Shown: piece after piece, positions 1 through 7,869 of the stretch
How positions within the stretch are numbered: position 1 is the stretch's first letter
How the letters are laid out: the number at the start of each line of letters is the position of its first letter
Assembly: GCA_020846535.1 (NCBI GenBank)
Contig: JADLDR010000092.1
Location: forward strand, 1 to 36,715
DNA: 36,715 bases
Direction of reading: 5' to 3'
From: Armatimonadota bacterium
GTDB lineage: Bacteria; Armatimonadota; JADLDR01
The notes under the pieces: generated by a model
Told to the model about the DNA's origin: nothing
The model's database searches: none
The model's input: the letters and a program-made list of their open reading frames with translations, nothing else
Translations under genes and position numbers: made by a program

Positions 1-131
1 ATCACGTCCTGGACACCATGCACGCCTTCCACGACGCCTCCCGCGAAGGCCGCCACATCCTCCTCGAAAGCTCCTGCCCGCGCCCCGCGCCCCTGCCCGT
101 CGGCCTGAAGGAAGGAACCCTGGACGAATAG
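1..131 (+). CDS. Gfo/Idh/MocA oxidoreductase, C-terminal end (partial)
   Basis: An open frame enters from the left edge and stops with TAG at 129-131, giving 42 residues. The peptide ([20 protein letters not shown] and what follows) resembles the last helix of Gfo/Idh/MocA sugar dehydrogenases, where a short helix is followed by a line such as 'S...G..V.L'. The family uses NAD(P) to oxidise or reduce sugars and inositols in the cytoplasm. A second, complete member of the family lies at 35162-36232, so the assignment fits the sugar context. Only the tail is visible, so no catalytic residue can be checked and the call rests on family resemblance. Confidence 0.5.
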   Translation, partial: HVLDTMHAFHDASREGRHILLESSCPRPAPLPVGLKEGTLDE

Positions 132-211
132 ATTCAGGCTTATGGGCTGAGTCTGCTTCGGAATGTGGGGGCTGTATGTTTGAACACAGCCCCTCCGACA
201 ATCGCTCCTCC

Positions 212-240
212 TTGACTTTGCCAGCGATCTATAGGATAAT
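212..240 (+). promoter_or_regulatory. Sigma70-type promoter of the PhyH-family gene
   Basis: TTGACT (212-217) and GATAAT (235-240) are separated by 17 bp, each matching consensus at 5 of 6 positions. The pair lies 52 bp before the ATG at 292. The rest of the 160-bp gap shows no other signal that I could see. Confidence 0.6.
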
Positions 241-291
241 TATAGTTGCGATTGCATCCTTATTGTCCGGCAAGGGAAAGGAGGTCAACTG

Positions 292-1179
292 ATGACGACA
301 GCGGCCAACCGGCAGGTGATTGCCGATGAAGAGGCCCGGTTCTTTCTGGAGAACGGCTTTCTGGTGCTGAAAGAGGTGGTCAAAGGCGAGGAGCTTCGGC
401 GGCTCCGGCGGGCGATGGATGAACTGACCGCCTACGGCTCCGCGGCGGTGAGGGAACATCCCGATTTCAGTTACGCGCCCGGACACAAGACGGGCCAGCC
501 TGTGCTGAGGAGAATAGAATATGTTATTGATAAATACGAGGAGTGCAAGGCGCTTCTAGGGCATCCTTTTGTCCTGCGCTCGGTGGAAAAGATGATCGGC
601 CCGGACCTGATCCCCACCTGGGACTCGATGGTGCTGAAGCTGCCGGGGGAAGGCATCATCGTTCCCTGGCACAGGGACGCGGGCACGGCCAATGTCGGGG
701 ATACCCCCATCTTCAATGTCGATTTCTATATGGACGAGGCCGACCTCGACACCTGCCTGTGGGTCTACCCAGGCAGCCACCTCTGGAGCGAGGACGAGGT
801 TCTGAAGATCACCCGGCAGGAGGGATTCTCTACCGAGGGCGCGGTCCCGGTGCTGATGCAGCCCGGGGATGTGATCTTCCACAACATCCTGCTGGTTCAC
901 GGCTCCCCGTCCAATACCTCTGACAAGCTGCGCCGCGTGATCTACTATGAGTTCCGCGCCGCCCATGTGGAGCGCGACAAAGGCCCGCACATCCCCGAAT
1001 ACATCCCTCTCAAGCAGCGCGTCCTGTCAAGCTGCCTCGAAAAGCGGGCTGCCGCAGATTATATCGCCCCGGAAGAACCTTACCGCTACCATCCTCCCGC
1101 CCCTTTTGTCTTCGAGTGGACGCCCGGAACCGTGCTGGAAACCTATCGCTATCCTCATGATAAGTATTGGAGGAAGTAG
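292..1179 (+). CDS. Phytanoyl-CoA dioxygenase (PhyH) family protein
   Basis: A 295-residue Fe(II)/2-oxoglutarate-dependent oxygenase of the PhyH family, expected to hydroxylate a small organic substrate in the cytoplasm. The metal-binding HxD is at H127-R128-D129 (PWHRDAG) and the distal histidine at H203 (LVHGSPSN). R214/R215 are placed to bind the 2-oxoglutarate carboxylate, so the facial triad is complete. There is no signal peptide. The start is supported by AAGGAGGT at 278-285, seven bases before ATG, and by the promoter at 212-240. The gene is convergent with the arabinose-isomerase-like gene and shares a terminator hairpin with it. The substrate is unknown. PhyH paralogues beside sugar oxidoreductases are common in saccharolytic uncultivated bacteria, but the sequence does not show a sugar substrate. 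Confidence 0.85.
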   Translation: MTTAANRQVIADEEARFFLENGFLVLKEVVKGEELRRLRRAMDELTAYGSAAVREHPDFSYAPGHKTGQPVLRRIEYVIDKYEECKALLGHPFVLRSVEKMIGPDLIPTWDSMVLKLPGEGIIVPWHRDAGTANVGDTPIFNVDFYMDEADLDTCLWVYPGSHLWSEDEVLKITRQEGFSTEGAVPVLMQPGDVIFHNILLVHGSPSNTSDKLRRVIYYEFRAAHVERDKGPHIPEYIPLKQRVLSSCLEKRAAADYIAPEEPYRYHPPAPFVFEWTPGTVLETYRYPHDKYWRK

Positions 1180-1220
1180 ACATAAGGATTCAGGGGGTAT
1201 TCCCCCTGAATCCTTATGTC
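1179..1220. terminator. Bidirectional terminator hairpin between convergent genes
   Basis: A perfect 19-bp inverted repeat (arms 1179-1197 and 1202-1220, loop TATT) sits exactly between two convergent genes. The arm is GACATAAGGATTCAGGGGG. It includes the last base of the plus-strand stop codon, and the minus-strand TAA (1214-1216) lies inside the right arm. No long T-run follows on either side, so it may also work as an RNA end stabiliser. Confidence 0.7.
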
Positions 1221-2668
1221 CTTATCACAACCGCCTCGACTCCCAGGCAGGCGGCGACGCGGCGGATCGCCTCCGCTCCATGCCCGACGCCCAGGGCGAA
1301 ATGATGGGTCGGCCCTTCGGCCACCCAGCCCAGGAGGAACCTGCGGATATCGGCCCCGAAGCGGACATGGGTGTTGGTGTTGCCGGTCGGCGGGATCGGC
1401 CTGCGCTCCGAAATCCCTTCCGCCAGCACCATCTTGAAGGCTCCGTCCGCTTTCACGCCGATGGAGAGGATGGTAACCGGCCCTTCCCGAATCTGAAATT
1501 CCACGCTCGCTCCGGACCCGGGCTTGCCGTGATAGGCTCTGAGGCTTCTGAGAACAGGCTTGCCCTGGGCGATGCCGATATGGTGCGGCCCGTCATGGCC
1601 CACGAGGATAGTTCCCTGAACGAAGTCCACCGGATGGAACTCGGCGAAGCTCCCGCCCATCCCCAGCCTGTCCATGATGAGCATGGCGATGCAGGTCTTC
1701 AGGTCGTATTCCCCGCACATCGGGAACCCTCCTGCGGTGAGGAGTGAATTGCCGACGATCAGTCCGGCCATCATCCGTGCGAGGTCGGATCCCTCCTCTC
1801 CCTCATAATAATAGGCCAGCCCGGTCAGTTTTTTCTCGGCGATCAGGCCGTCCAGGGCCACGGCGGCCCGGGCGGCCACGGTCAGGTCGGATGCGGTCAG
1901 CCTGCGAGTCAGGGGATCCGCCTTCGGATACGGGGTGTCGAAGAACTCCAGGATCCGCCGTTTTTTGGTTTCAATCGCCTCCCGGTCGGCCCGGCGAAAA
2001 TGGCGCAACAGGTCGTGCGGCTCCAGCAGCGGGACATGCGACCCGAAGGCCCCTGTAACCGCGGTAGGGTCGGTATGCATATCGAGCATGGCGTCCAGAG
2101 CATGGCCCATCAGCCCGATCCTTGCCTTTTTAAGGTCGCGTAGCGCCCGGGCGACACGGCACCAAGCTGCGAGATCGGCCTGGGCTTGAGCGTCCCCGTC
2201 TTCATAACCGAGTACCGCAAAGGGAGACTGCCTTCCCATACGCACGGCCACCCCTGCAAACTCCGGCACGGCGCAAAAATCGTCATGAAGAAGCTGTATA
2301 TAGGTGGTTCCCCGGGCATAGTCCATCGCCGGAGCGGGCTGCAAGGCCACCAACACGATAGGGACCGCCAGCTCGCGAACCAGTGCGCCGAAGACGGCGG
2401 AGGTGGCATAGGTCCCCATCGAGATCATCAGCAGATCGATATCCGATGTCCTGATCCGGGCCAGGGCTACCGAAGCGGTGAGGGCGTCGTCTGCCAGGCC
2501 GAACGACTGTGTTTCCACCCCCTGCGCCTGTATCGTATTCTCCAGGCGTTCCAGCTTGCCGTAGATTTCGTCCTTCAGCCCCGGGAACTGCGCCCAGTAG
2601 GTGTGATGGCCTACACTCAGCAGGCCGATGCGCGCGTTTTCCTGGCGGTGATGCGGTTCGGGTGGCAT
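1214..2668 (-). CDS. L-arabinose/L-fucose isomerase-like protein
   Basis: A 484-residue cytoplasmic protein of the FucI/AraA fold. The C-terminal half carries the metal-site pattern of arabinose isomerases: E289 (YYYEGEEG), E320 (MCGEYDLKT), H358 (VGHDGPHH) and H455 (PTHHFALG). These fit the four ligands, two Glu and two His, of AraA. The N-terminal half looks like the substrate-capping alpha/beta domain. The family interconverts aldoses and ketoses using Mn2+, but divergent members have unproven substrates, so arabinose should not be assumed. The start has GGAGAG eight bases upstream. It follows the GH-A hydrolase gene on the same strand after 46 bp, suggesting co-transcription: one releases a sugar and the other isomerises it. 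Confidence 0.75.
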   Translation of the reverse strand: MPPEPHHRQENARIGLLSVGHHTYWAQFPGLKDEIYGKLERLENTIQAQGVETQSFGLADDALTASVALARIRTSDIDLLMISMGTYATSAVFGALVRELAVPIVLVALQPAPAMDYARGTTYIQLLHDDFCAVPEFAGVAVRMGRQSPFAVLGYEDGDAQAQADLAAWCRVARALRDLKKARIGLMGHALDAMLDMHTDPTAVTGAFGSHVPLLEPHDLLRHFRRADREAIETKKRRILEFFDTPYPKADPLTRRLTASDLTVAARAAVALDGLIAEKKLTGLAYYYEGEEGSDLARMMAGLIVGNSLLTAGGFPMCGEYDLKTCIAMLIMDRLGMGGSFAEFHPVDFVQGTILVGHDGPHHIGIAQGKPVLRSLRAYHGKPGSGASVEFQIREGPVTILSIGVKADGAFKMVLAEGISERRPIPPTGNTNTHVRFGADIRRFLLGWVAEGPTHHFALGVGHGAEAIRRVAACLGVEAVVIRT

Positions 2669-2714
2669 ATGTACTCTCCGTAGAGGTGTTATCCTGCGGA
2701 TGAAAACGGCGGTG

Positions 2715-4838
2715 TCATTCCCCCTCTGCCTTCATCCGCCACGCCACTGCCTTCAGGTTGGCGGCCTGCATTCCGTTCACCAGTTGCCATTTGGGCCGGT
2801 CGGTCATATCCAGAAGGCCGAAGGCATAATGCTCCCCGTAGACCAGGTTCGGTCCGCCGCCGGGACCGCGCCCGGTGAGGGCCTGGTCCCGGTATTGGAA
2901 CCACATCAGCCCGATGCAGTAGGGATTGCGGGCGGCGTCCTGAACCCAGCGCGTGTAGCTGCGGGCGGCCCCGGCTTCATCGCCGGCCCAGGTTCCGTAA
3001 AGCCCGAAGCCTCGCCGCCCCCCGTACCAGACCGGGAAGGAGAACTCGCCGCATAGCACGGGCTTGTCGCTTTCCCGGATCAAACGAAGAAGCTGCTCAT
3101 CGGCGAAATTGTTCGCGTAGCGGTCGTAGCCGATGGTGTCGCAGTGCCGCGCCCCGACCCGCCAGTCGTCCTCGTTTTCCCACCAGCCGGGAACGATCCA
3201 GAAGCCGAAATAGAGGTGGTTCGGGTCGAACTCCTTGACCGTTCGATAGATGAAAGCGTAATATCGGTCTGCATAGAACAGGCGCAGCTTCTCGATATCC
3301 GCATCCGGAGGCTGCGGCTGGGCGGCATAAAGGCTCTGGTGGTTTTCCACCTGCACTCCCCACGCCTGCCCCATCCGGGCAAGGTCGCTGCCGTAAATGC
3401 TATCCAGGGCATAAGCGACCAGGGCGCGTTTGGAAGGAACGCCTTCCCCCATTTTGAGGATATCGCGGATCTCGGTTTTCAGGATGATCTCGTCGTATTC
3501 GTTACCCAGCGACCACCCGACCACAAAGGGGTCGTCTTTGCGCGAATCCACCTGCTTGCGGATCGATTCCCGGAAAGCGGCCAGAGCCGCCGGGTCGAAG
3601 ATATCAGGGTGGCGAACCAGATTCGGCACATCCCAGCGCCAGAGAACCGGGAAGGAAGAAAGCCTTTCCGCACCTCCCCATTTACCGATTCCCGAAAAGC
3701 CCCACGTTTTCAGCCGCCGGGCGGTGGAGGCATTCCCTTTGCGCTCCCATTCCGCGCCGTATTTGCGGATCATGTTGACGGTATGGAAGGCCAGATAGTC
3801 GGTTCCGGTCTGGCCCCAGGCCGTTGGATTCCAGGCCGCGCCGTAGAGTCCGCCTTTCGGGGGAAGCCACTCGAAAAGGGATTCCCGCCCGGTCACCGGG
3901 GTCATCTCCCAGGACAGGCCGGGGGCCGTGCAGACGCCCAGGTAGAAGGTGGGATTCCCCTCCGGCGAGATCAGCCACCAGTAGCCGCCGCGCTTCGCCA
4001 GCCGAAAAAAGCCCGTTCCCTTCTCACGCCACCCGGCCCGCTTCGATCCGCCGTAGCGGTCGTAGCCTTCGGGGAAGCCGACTGACTGCAACCGGCGCTC
4101 TTCCTCCATAGCGGTTTTCTTCAACTGGGTATCGCTTTTGATCTTGCCCGGCCAGTCCGCATGGCGGCTCTGGCCGTAGCGGTCGATGAGCGGGGCCAGT
4201 GTCTTTAAATCCGGAGAGCGGACGAGGCGAAAAACGGCTTCCACAGTGACAGCAACGCCCGCCTTCGGCTGCCACAGAAGCCGCCGCGCTGCCTGCGGTT
4301 CGAAGAGGATGAGAGGCAGGGGCCGGGCCATATCGCGGTCGAAGGAGACCGCCAGCGGCCCTGTCCCTCCCCCGGTGATCTTCAGAGATTTCTGGCGGAT
4401 GATATATTCCGCCAGCCCTCCAGCCCAGGCCGGGATGTGGGCTGCCGTGAGAACATCCTTATAAGGCGCAAATCCGCCCCGGCTCTCTGCCACCTTCTGC
4501 CCGTCCAGCCACAACTCCGCTCCGCCGGGCGTCATGGCCGCTTTGACGCTGTAATCCCGGTTATATTTCCATTTGGGCGTTACGGACGGGAATTGCCAGT
4601 TCCGGCCGTCCCCGACACCCAGGATCAGGCGCAGCGTTTCCAGGCGGCAAGGGGCGTTCCCCTCGGAATCGTTTTCGAAATCCAGATAAAACCCGCGCTT
4701 GGCTCCGAAATCGTGTTGCGAGGCCAGCCAGAAACGGTGGTGGCCCGCATCGGCCTGTGCGGTAGAAATGATGACCAGTAATGCGGATACGGCCCATTTT
4801 GCTCTGTTCCTGAAAACGGGTGGATGCGGTCTGTTCAT
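2715..4838 (-). CDS. Secreted clan GH-A glycoside hydrolase, agarase/galactosidase-like
   Basis: A 707-residue exported enzyme. I start it at the internal ATG (4836-4838) because that places a signal peptide first (charged start, then AVSALLVIISTAQADA) and AAAGGAA about ten bases upstream. Residues 35-205 look like a beta-sandwich lectin-type module. From about 275 (FFRLAKRGGYWWLISPEG) a TIM barrel follows in the style of agarase-like GH-A enzymes. The likely acid/base is E447, after N446 (SLGNEYDE), and the likely nucleophile is E598 (LCGEFSFP), the expected clan GH-A pair. The enzyme should cleave a beta-linked glycan in the periplasm or outside the cell. The exact GH family (GH50 or a GH5-like clade) is uncertain. 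It lies directly upstream of the isomerase-like gene. Confidence 0.75.
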   Translation of the reverse strand: MNRPHPPVFRNRAKWAVSALLVIISTAQADAGHHRFWLASQHDFGAKRGFYLDFENDSEGNAPCRLETLRLILGVGDGRNWQFPSVTPKWKYNRDYSVKAAMTPGGAELWLDGQKVAESRGGFAPYKDVLTAAHIPAWAGGLAEYIIRQKSLKITGGGTGPLAVSFDRDMARPLPLILFEPQAARRLLWQPKAGVAVTVEAVFRLVRSPDLKTLAPLIDRYGQSRHADWPGKIKSDTQLKKTAMEEERRLQSVGFPEGYDRYGGSKRAGWREKGTGFFRLAKRGGYWWLISPEGNPTFYLGVCTAPGLSWEMTPVTGRESLFEWLPPKGGLYGAAWNPTAWGQTGTDYLAFHTVNMIRKYGAEWERKGNASTARRLKTWGFSGIGKWGGAERLSSFPVLWRWDVPNLVRHPDIFDPAALAAFRESIRKQVDSRKDDPFVVGWSLGNEYDEIILKTEIRDILKMGEGVPSKRALVAYALDSIYGSDLARMGQAWGVQVENHQSLYAAQPQPPDADIEKLRLFYADRYYAFIYRTVKEFDPNHLYFGFWIVPGWWENEDDWRVGARHCDTIGYDRYANNFADEQLLRLIRESDKPVLCGEFSFPVWYGGRRGFGLYGTWAGDEAGAARSYTRWVQDAARNPYCIGLMWFQYRDQALTGRGPGGGPNLVYGEHYAFGLLDMTDRPKWQLVNGMQAANLKAVAWRMKAEGE

Positions 4839-4912
4839 GCTGCCGGGTTCCTTTCTCCAGATAACCAGCGTTATCTCCTTTCTCGGCAGCCCGGCGAAAT
4901 CCTTCCCCAAAA

Positions 4913-4952
4913 GCAAAAGCCTGCATGGAAGGGTTCCCATGCAGGCTTTTGC
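4913..4952 (-). terminator. Rho-independent terminator after the small hydrophilic protein gene
   Basis: A 16-bp perfect stem (4913-4928 with 4937-4952, 8-nt loop) ends on the minus strand in CTTTTGCTTTTGG. It lies 18 bp after the stop of the gene at 4971-5306 and separates it from the GH-A hydrolase gene, which therefore needs its own promoter. Confidence 0.75.
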
Positions 4953-4970
4953 ACACTACCAACGACCCCG

Positions 4971-5306
4971 TTAGCTTGTCATCCGATCCCAGCCGCGGCG
5001 CACCTTGTCTTTGAAGGTATCCCGGGTTCTTTCTGCGGTGTCTCCGGTTTCCTCCCAGCCCTGTCGGAGCCGGGATTCCAGATCGTCGTTCCAGTCGGGA
5101 TAGCTGGAGTCGTAGTGCTGCCTGGCCCCGTAGCCAAAGCGATAGGCATATTCATCGTTATCGAAGGCAGGCCGGTTGCCCGGTGGAACGGGCTGCGCCC
5201 CGGTCGCCTGTCCTATGGTATCATCCACGTCCTGGTTCAGATCGGGGGCGTTTCCGCCGAAGTCGTGCTTGGTCTGCTCCCAGTCATGCCGGAAGGCTTC
5301 TTTCAC
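4971..5306 (-). CDS. Small hydrophilic conserved protein, 5' end probably cut by a repeat
   Basis: A 111-residue acidic, hydrophilic protein with no membrane segment. The middle (DNDEYAYRFGYGARQHY) and the C-terminal amphipathic end (RRGWDRMTS) resemble small proteins often annotated as hypothetical or stress-related; I cannot name a function. The only start is GTG at 5304-5306. The frame stays open 15 codons further upstream (including AWDR just before the GTG) until a TGA at 5352-5354, which lies inside the inverted-repeat element at 5351-5463. The residues before and after the GTG read as one helix (AWDRVKEAFRHDWEQTKHDF), so the original start was probably lost when the repeat inserted. 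No strong ribosome site precedes the GTG. A strong terminator follows the gene. Confidence 0.5.
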   Translation of the reverse strand: MKEAFRHDWEQTKHDFGGNAPDLNQDVDDTIGQATGAQPVPPGNRPAFDNDEYAYRFGYGARQHYDSSYPDWNDDLESRLRQGWEETGDTAERTRDTFKDKVRRGWDRMTS

Positions 5307-5350
5307 CCGATCCCAGGCGGAAAGAATTTCGGGAGCATTTACAGAATGCT

Positions 5351-5463
5351 GTCATTGCGAGGAGCGCAAGCGACGAGGCAATCTTCAGACTCTCGCCCAC
5401 GAGTAAAGTTTTCGTCATTTGTTGCGCTGGAGATTGCTTCGTCGCTGCGCTCCTCGCAATGAC
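5351..5463. repeat. Inverted-repeat element, GTCATTGCGAGGAGCG family, full copy
   Basis: Left arm 5351-5384 begins GTCATTGCGAGGAGCGCAAG; right arm 5431-5463 is its near-perfect inverse, ending CTCCTCGCAATGAC. About 46 bp lie between the arms. From memory this family of palindromic repeats is widespread across several phyla. Two more partial copies lie at 6761-6796 and 35036-35109. The left end abuts the small gene at 4971-5306 and supplies the stop codon in its frame. Confidence 0.8.
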
Positions 5464-5506
5464 ATTGGCGTCGCATATTGTGCTATCCGAGCGAAAGCCC
5501 TGATTT

Positions 5507-5531
5507 TCAAAAAGGCTCTGTAAGAGAAGCC
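5507..5531 (-). terminator. Weak terminator-like hairpin after the radical SAM gene
   Basis: On the minus strand, just past the stop at 5537, a short interrupted hairpin (5514-5531, CTCT/AGAG core with GG/CC outside) is followed by TTTTTGA. The stem is weak, so the call is tentative. Confidence 0.3.
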
Positions 5532-5536
5532 GATTT

Positions 5537-6661
5537 CTATTTCTGTCCCCCCGGCTCATATACGCAGAACGGCTCTTCGGCCAGGAAGTCCCCATAAACG
5601 GCGTAGGCGCGGGCGCGGGAGCCGCCGCAGATTTTGCGGAATTCGCAGGCCCCGCACTTCCCCTTCAGCAAGTCGGCATCCCGGAGCGACCGAAAGAGGG
5701 GCGAATCGCGGTAGATGTCCACGATAGACGCCTGCCGGACATTGCCACCCGAAACGGGCAGGAAGCCGCTTGGGAAGACCTCTCCGGTGTGAGAGATGAA
5801 GACAAACCCGTTCCCGTCGTTGACACCCTTCGGAGCGCGGTCGCTGCCTGCATTCAGGGCGAAGCCGATGCGCGGGGCCGTCTTTCCCCCTGCTTGATCC
5901 TGGCGTTTTTCTCGGGCCTGCTGCTGGAGGATCACCCGCCGGAAGTGCGGGGCGGCGGTCGTTTTCACGTCGAAGGGAGCCGTTTTGCTGAATTCGTAGA
6001 GCCAGACCAGGACATCCTCGTATTCTTCCGGAGTGATCTCGTCTTCAGAGCGACCCCGGCCCGTGGGGACTAAAAAGAAGACGCTCCAGAGCGCCATTCC
6101 CGGCCACCCCTTCAGCCTTTCCCCCAACTCTACCAGTTCGCGCCGGTTGTGCCGGGTGACGGTGGTGTTGATTTGCAGCGACAGCCCGATCTCCTGGGCA
6201 TCCCGGACAACCTCCAGGGTGCGCTGGAAGGAGCCGGGCACGCGCCGGAAGGCGTCGTGAGACCGGTCTTCGGCTCCGTCCAGGCTGATCGCCATCCGCA
6301 TCAGGCCGCGCCGCTTCATCTCCTCGACCGCCTCGCGGGTGACCAGGGGAGTCGCGCTCGGGCTCATCGCCACACGCAGCCCCAGGGAGGCCGCGCGGTC
6401 GATCAGGTCGAAGATTTCGGGCCGCTTCATGGGGTCCCCGCCGGTCAGAACCAGCATCGGCTGCCCGAAGCGCCGGATATCCTCCAGCAGCCCGTATCCC
6501 TCTTCGGCAGTCAGTTCCAGGGGATTTCGTCTCGGCTGGGCCGAAGCCCGGCAGTGCAGGCAGGCAAGGTCGCACGCCTGCGTCACTTCCCAGATCACTA
6601 TAAAAGGGCTGAGATTGAAATCGATTTCGCTGAAATTAGGCTTGCGGGCAGGGGCATTCAT
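5537..6661 (-). CDS. Radical SAM/SPASM protein, TIGR04053-like, AhbD paralogue
   Basis: A 374-residue radical SAM enzyme. The CX3CX2C motif that binds the SAM-cleaving [4Fe-4S] cluster is C30, C34 and C37 (QACDLACLHC), followed by LTGGDP. The C-terminal Cys-rich region (CGACEFRKICGG, then EEPFC) matches a SPASM/auxiliary cluster domain. It is clearly related to the neighbouring ahbD product and has the N-terminal wording I associate with the TIGR04053 family, whose reaction is not known to me. It lies third in the ahbC-ahbD run, with 139 bp before it that hold a repeat fragment (6761-6796). AAGGAG precedes the ATG by nine bases. It may act on a haem precursor or on a peptide; the sequence does not decide this. 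Confidence 0.8.
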   Translation of the reverse strand: MNAPARKPNFSEIDFNLSPFIVIWEVTQACDLACLHCRASAQPRRNPLELTAEEGYGLLEDIRRFGQPMLVLTGGDPMKRPEIFDLIDRAASLGLRVAMSPSATPLVTREAVEEMKRRGLMRMAISLDGAEDRSHDAFRRVPGSFQRTLEVVRDAQEIGLSLQINTTVTRHNRRELVELGERLKGWPGMALWSVFFLVPTGRGRSEDEITPEEYEDVLVWLYEFSKTAPFDVKTTAAPHFRRVILQQQAREKRQDQAGGKTAPRIGFALNAGSDRAPKGVNDGNGFVFISHTGEVFPSGFLPVSGGNVRQASIVDIYRDSPLFRSLRDADLLKGKCGACEFRKICGGSRARAYAVYGDFLAEEPFCVYEPGGQK

Positions 6662-6760
6662 TTCAGAGGCTCCTTACCATGCGTCTTAATGACTTATCGG
6701 GGTCTTGAGGGTGCAGTCATGCGAACCGAAGATAGGCAGTCAGGCCCTTGCCGGATCCTG

Positions 6761-6796
6761 GAGATGGCTTCGTCGATACGCTCCTCGCAAGGACAG
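6761..6796. repeat. Partial copy of the GTCATTGCGAGGAGCG repeat
   Basis: GAGATGGCTTCGTCGATACG followed by CTCCTCGCAAGGACAG matches the right arm of the element at 5351-5463 with a few changes. It lies in the gap between ahbD and the third radical SAM gene, and the partner arm is missing. Confidence 0.6.
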
Positions 6797-6800
6797 GGAA

Positions 6801-7853
6801 CTATCCCTGCCGGGTCGGCTGGAAGGTGCAGAACGGTTCTTCGCCCAGGTAGCTGCCGGTCATGGCATAAGCGCGGGCGCGGCAGCCGCCGCAAACATTG
6901 ACGAACTCGCACCGCCCGCAACGGCCTTCCAGGTTGGAGAAGTCCCGGAGCTTCAGAAACATCTCGGAATTGGCCCAGATATAGGAGAACGGCTCCCGGC
7001 GGATATTGCTTGCGGCGACGGGCAGGTAGCCGCAGATCTGCACATTCCCGGTGGCGCTCACAAAGTAGAAGGTCAGCCCTCCCAGGCAGCCGCGGGTCAG
7101 ACTGTTCATCCCATGCCTTTCGGCCTTGAGCTGCACGCCGTCGGCCTTCGCCCGCTGGCGCAGGATGCGGTAGTAGTGGGGCGCATCGGTGGCCTTGATC
7201 ATCAGATGGGAATCGCGATGAACCTCATAGAGCCAGTTGAGAGTCTCCTCGTATTCCTCAGGCGTCAGGGCGACCTCCACCAGGTCTTCGCCCCTGCCGG
7301 TCGGGACAAGGAGGAAAACATGCCACGCCTCCGCCCCCAGCCCTTCCACCAACCGCCGGATGGCGGGCAGCTTGTCCCGGTTCATTTTCGTCACGGTGGT
7401 GTTGACCTGGAATCCCACTCCGGCCTCTTTCAGATTGCCGATGCCCTGCATGGCGAGCCGGTAGGCCCCGGCCATCCCCCGGAAGCGGTCATGCTCCTCT
7501 TGGGTGGGAAAGTCGATGCTGATGCTCACGCGGGGAATTTCCAGTCCCTTGATCTTCTCCACATCCGGGCAGGTGAGTCCCAGGCCGTTGGTCGCCAGGA
7601 CGGTGCGGATGCCCTTGTCTTTCGCATAGGCGGCGATCTCATAGAAATCGGGCCGCATCTGCGGCTCCCCGCCCGTCAGGATGAGCATGGGGGGCCTCTC
7701 GAATGTTTTCAGGTCATCGATAAAGGCTTTGCATTCCTCGGTTTTCAGTTCGCCCTGCCACTGGCGATCATCCGCCCAGGCCCGGCAGTGGGCGCAGAAG
7801 AGATTGCACCGCTTCGTCAGTTCCCAGGCGATAATCCGAGGCTGGAAGTCCAT
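6801..7853 (-). CDS. ahbD: AhbD-type radical SAM haem b synthase
   Basis: A 350-residue radical SAM/SPASM enzyme. In the alternative, siroheme-based haem pathway AhbD oxidatively decarboxylates the two propionates of Fe-coproporphyrin III to make haem b in the cytoplasm. The SAM cluster motif is C16, C20 and C23 (KRCNLFCAHC), followed by ILTGGEP. The C-terminal CGRCEFVNVCGGCRARAYA plus EEPFC holds the auxiliary cluster cysteines typical of AhbD. I choose ATG at 7851-7853 because TAAGGAGCGAGAC stands directly before it; an upstream in-frame TTG would overlap ahbC and has no better ribosome site. It follows ahbC after 16 bp, so the two are one transcription unit. The nearby multihaem cytochromes explain the demand for haem. 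Confidence 0.85.
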   Translation of the reverse strand: MDFQPRIIAWELTKRCNLFCAHCRAWADDRQWQGELKTEECKAFIDDLKTFERPPMLILTGGEPQMRPDFYEIAAYAKDKGIRTVLATNGLGLTCPDVEKIKGLEIPRVSISIDFPTQEEHDRFRGMAGAYRLAMQGIGNLKEAGVGFQVNTTVTKMNRDKLPAIRRLVEGLGAEAWHVFLLVPTGRGEDLVEVALTPEEYEETLNWLYEVHRDSHLMIKATDAPHYYRILRQRAKADGVQLKAERHGMNSLTRGCLGGLTFYFVSATGNVQICGYLPVAASNIRREPFSYIWANSEMFLKLRDFSNLEGRCGRCEFVNVCGGCRARAYAMTGSYLGEEPFCTFQPTRQG

Positions 7854-7869
7854 GTCTCGCTCCTTACTC

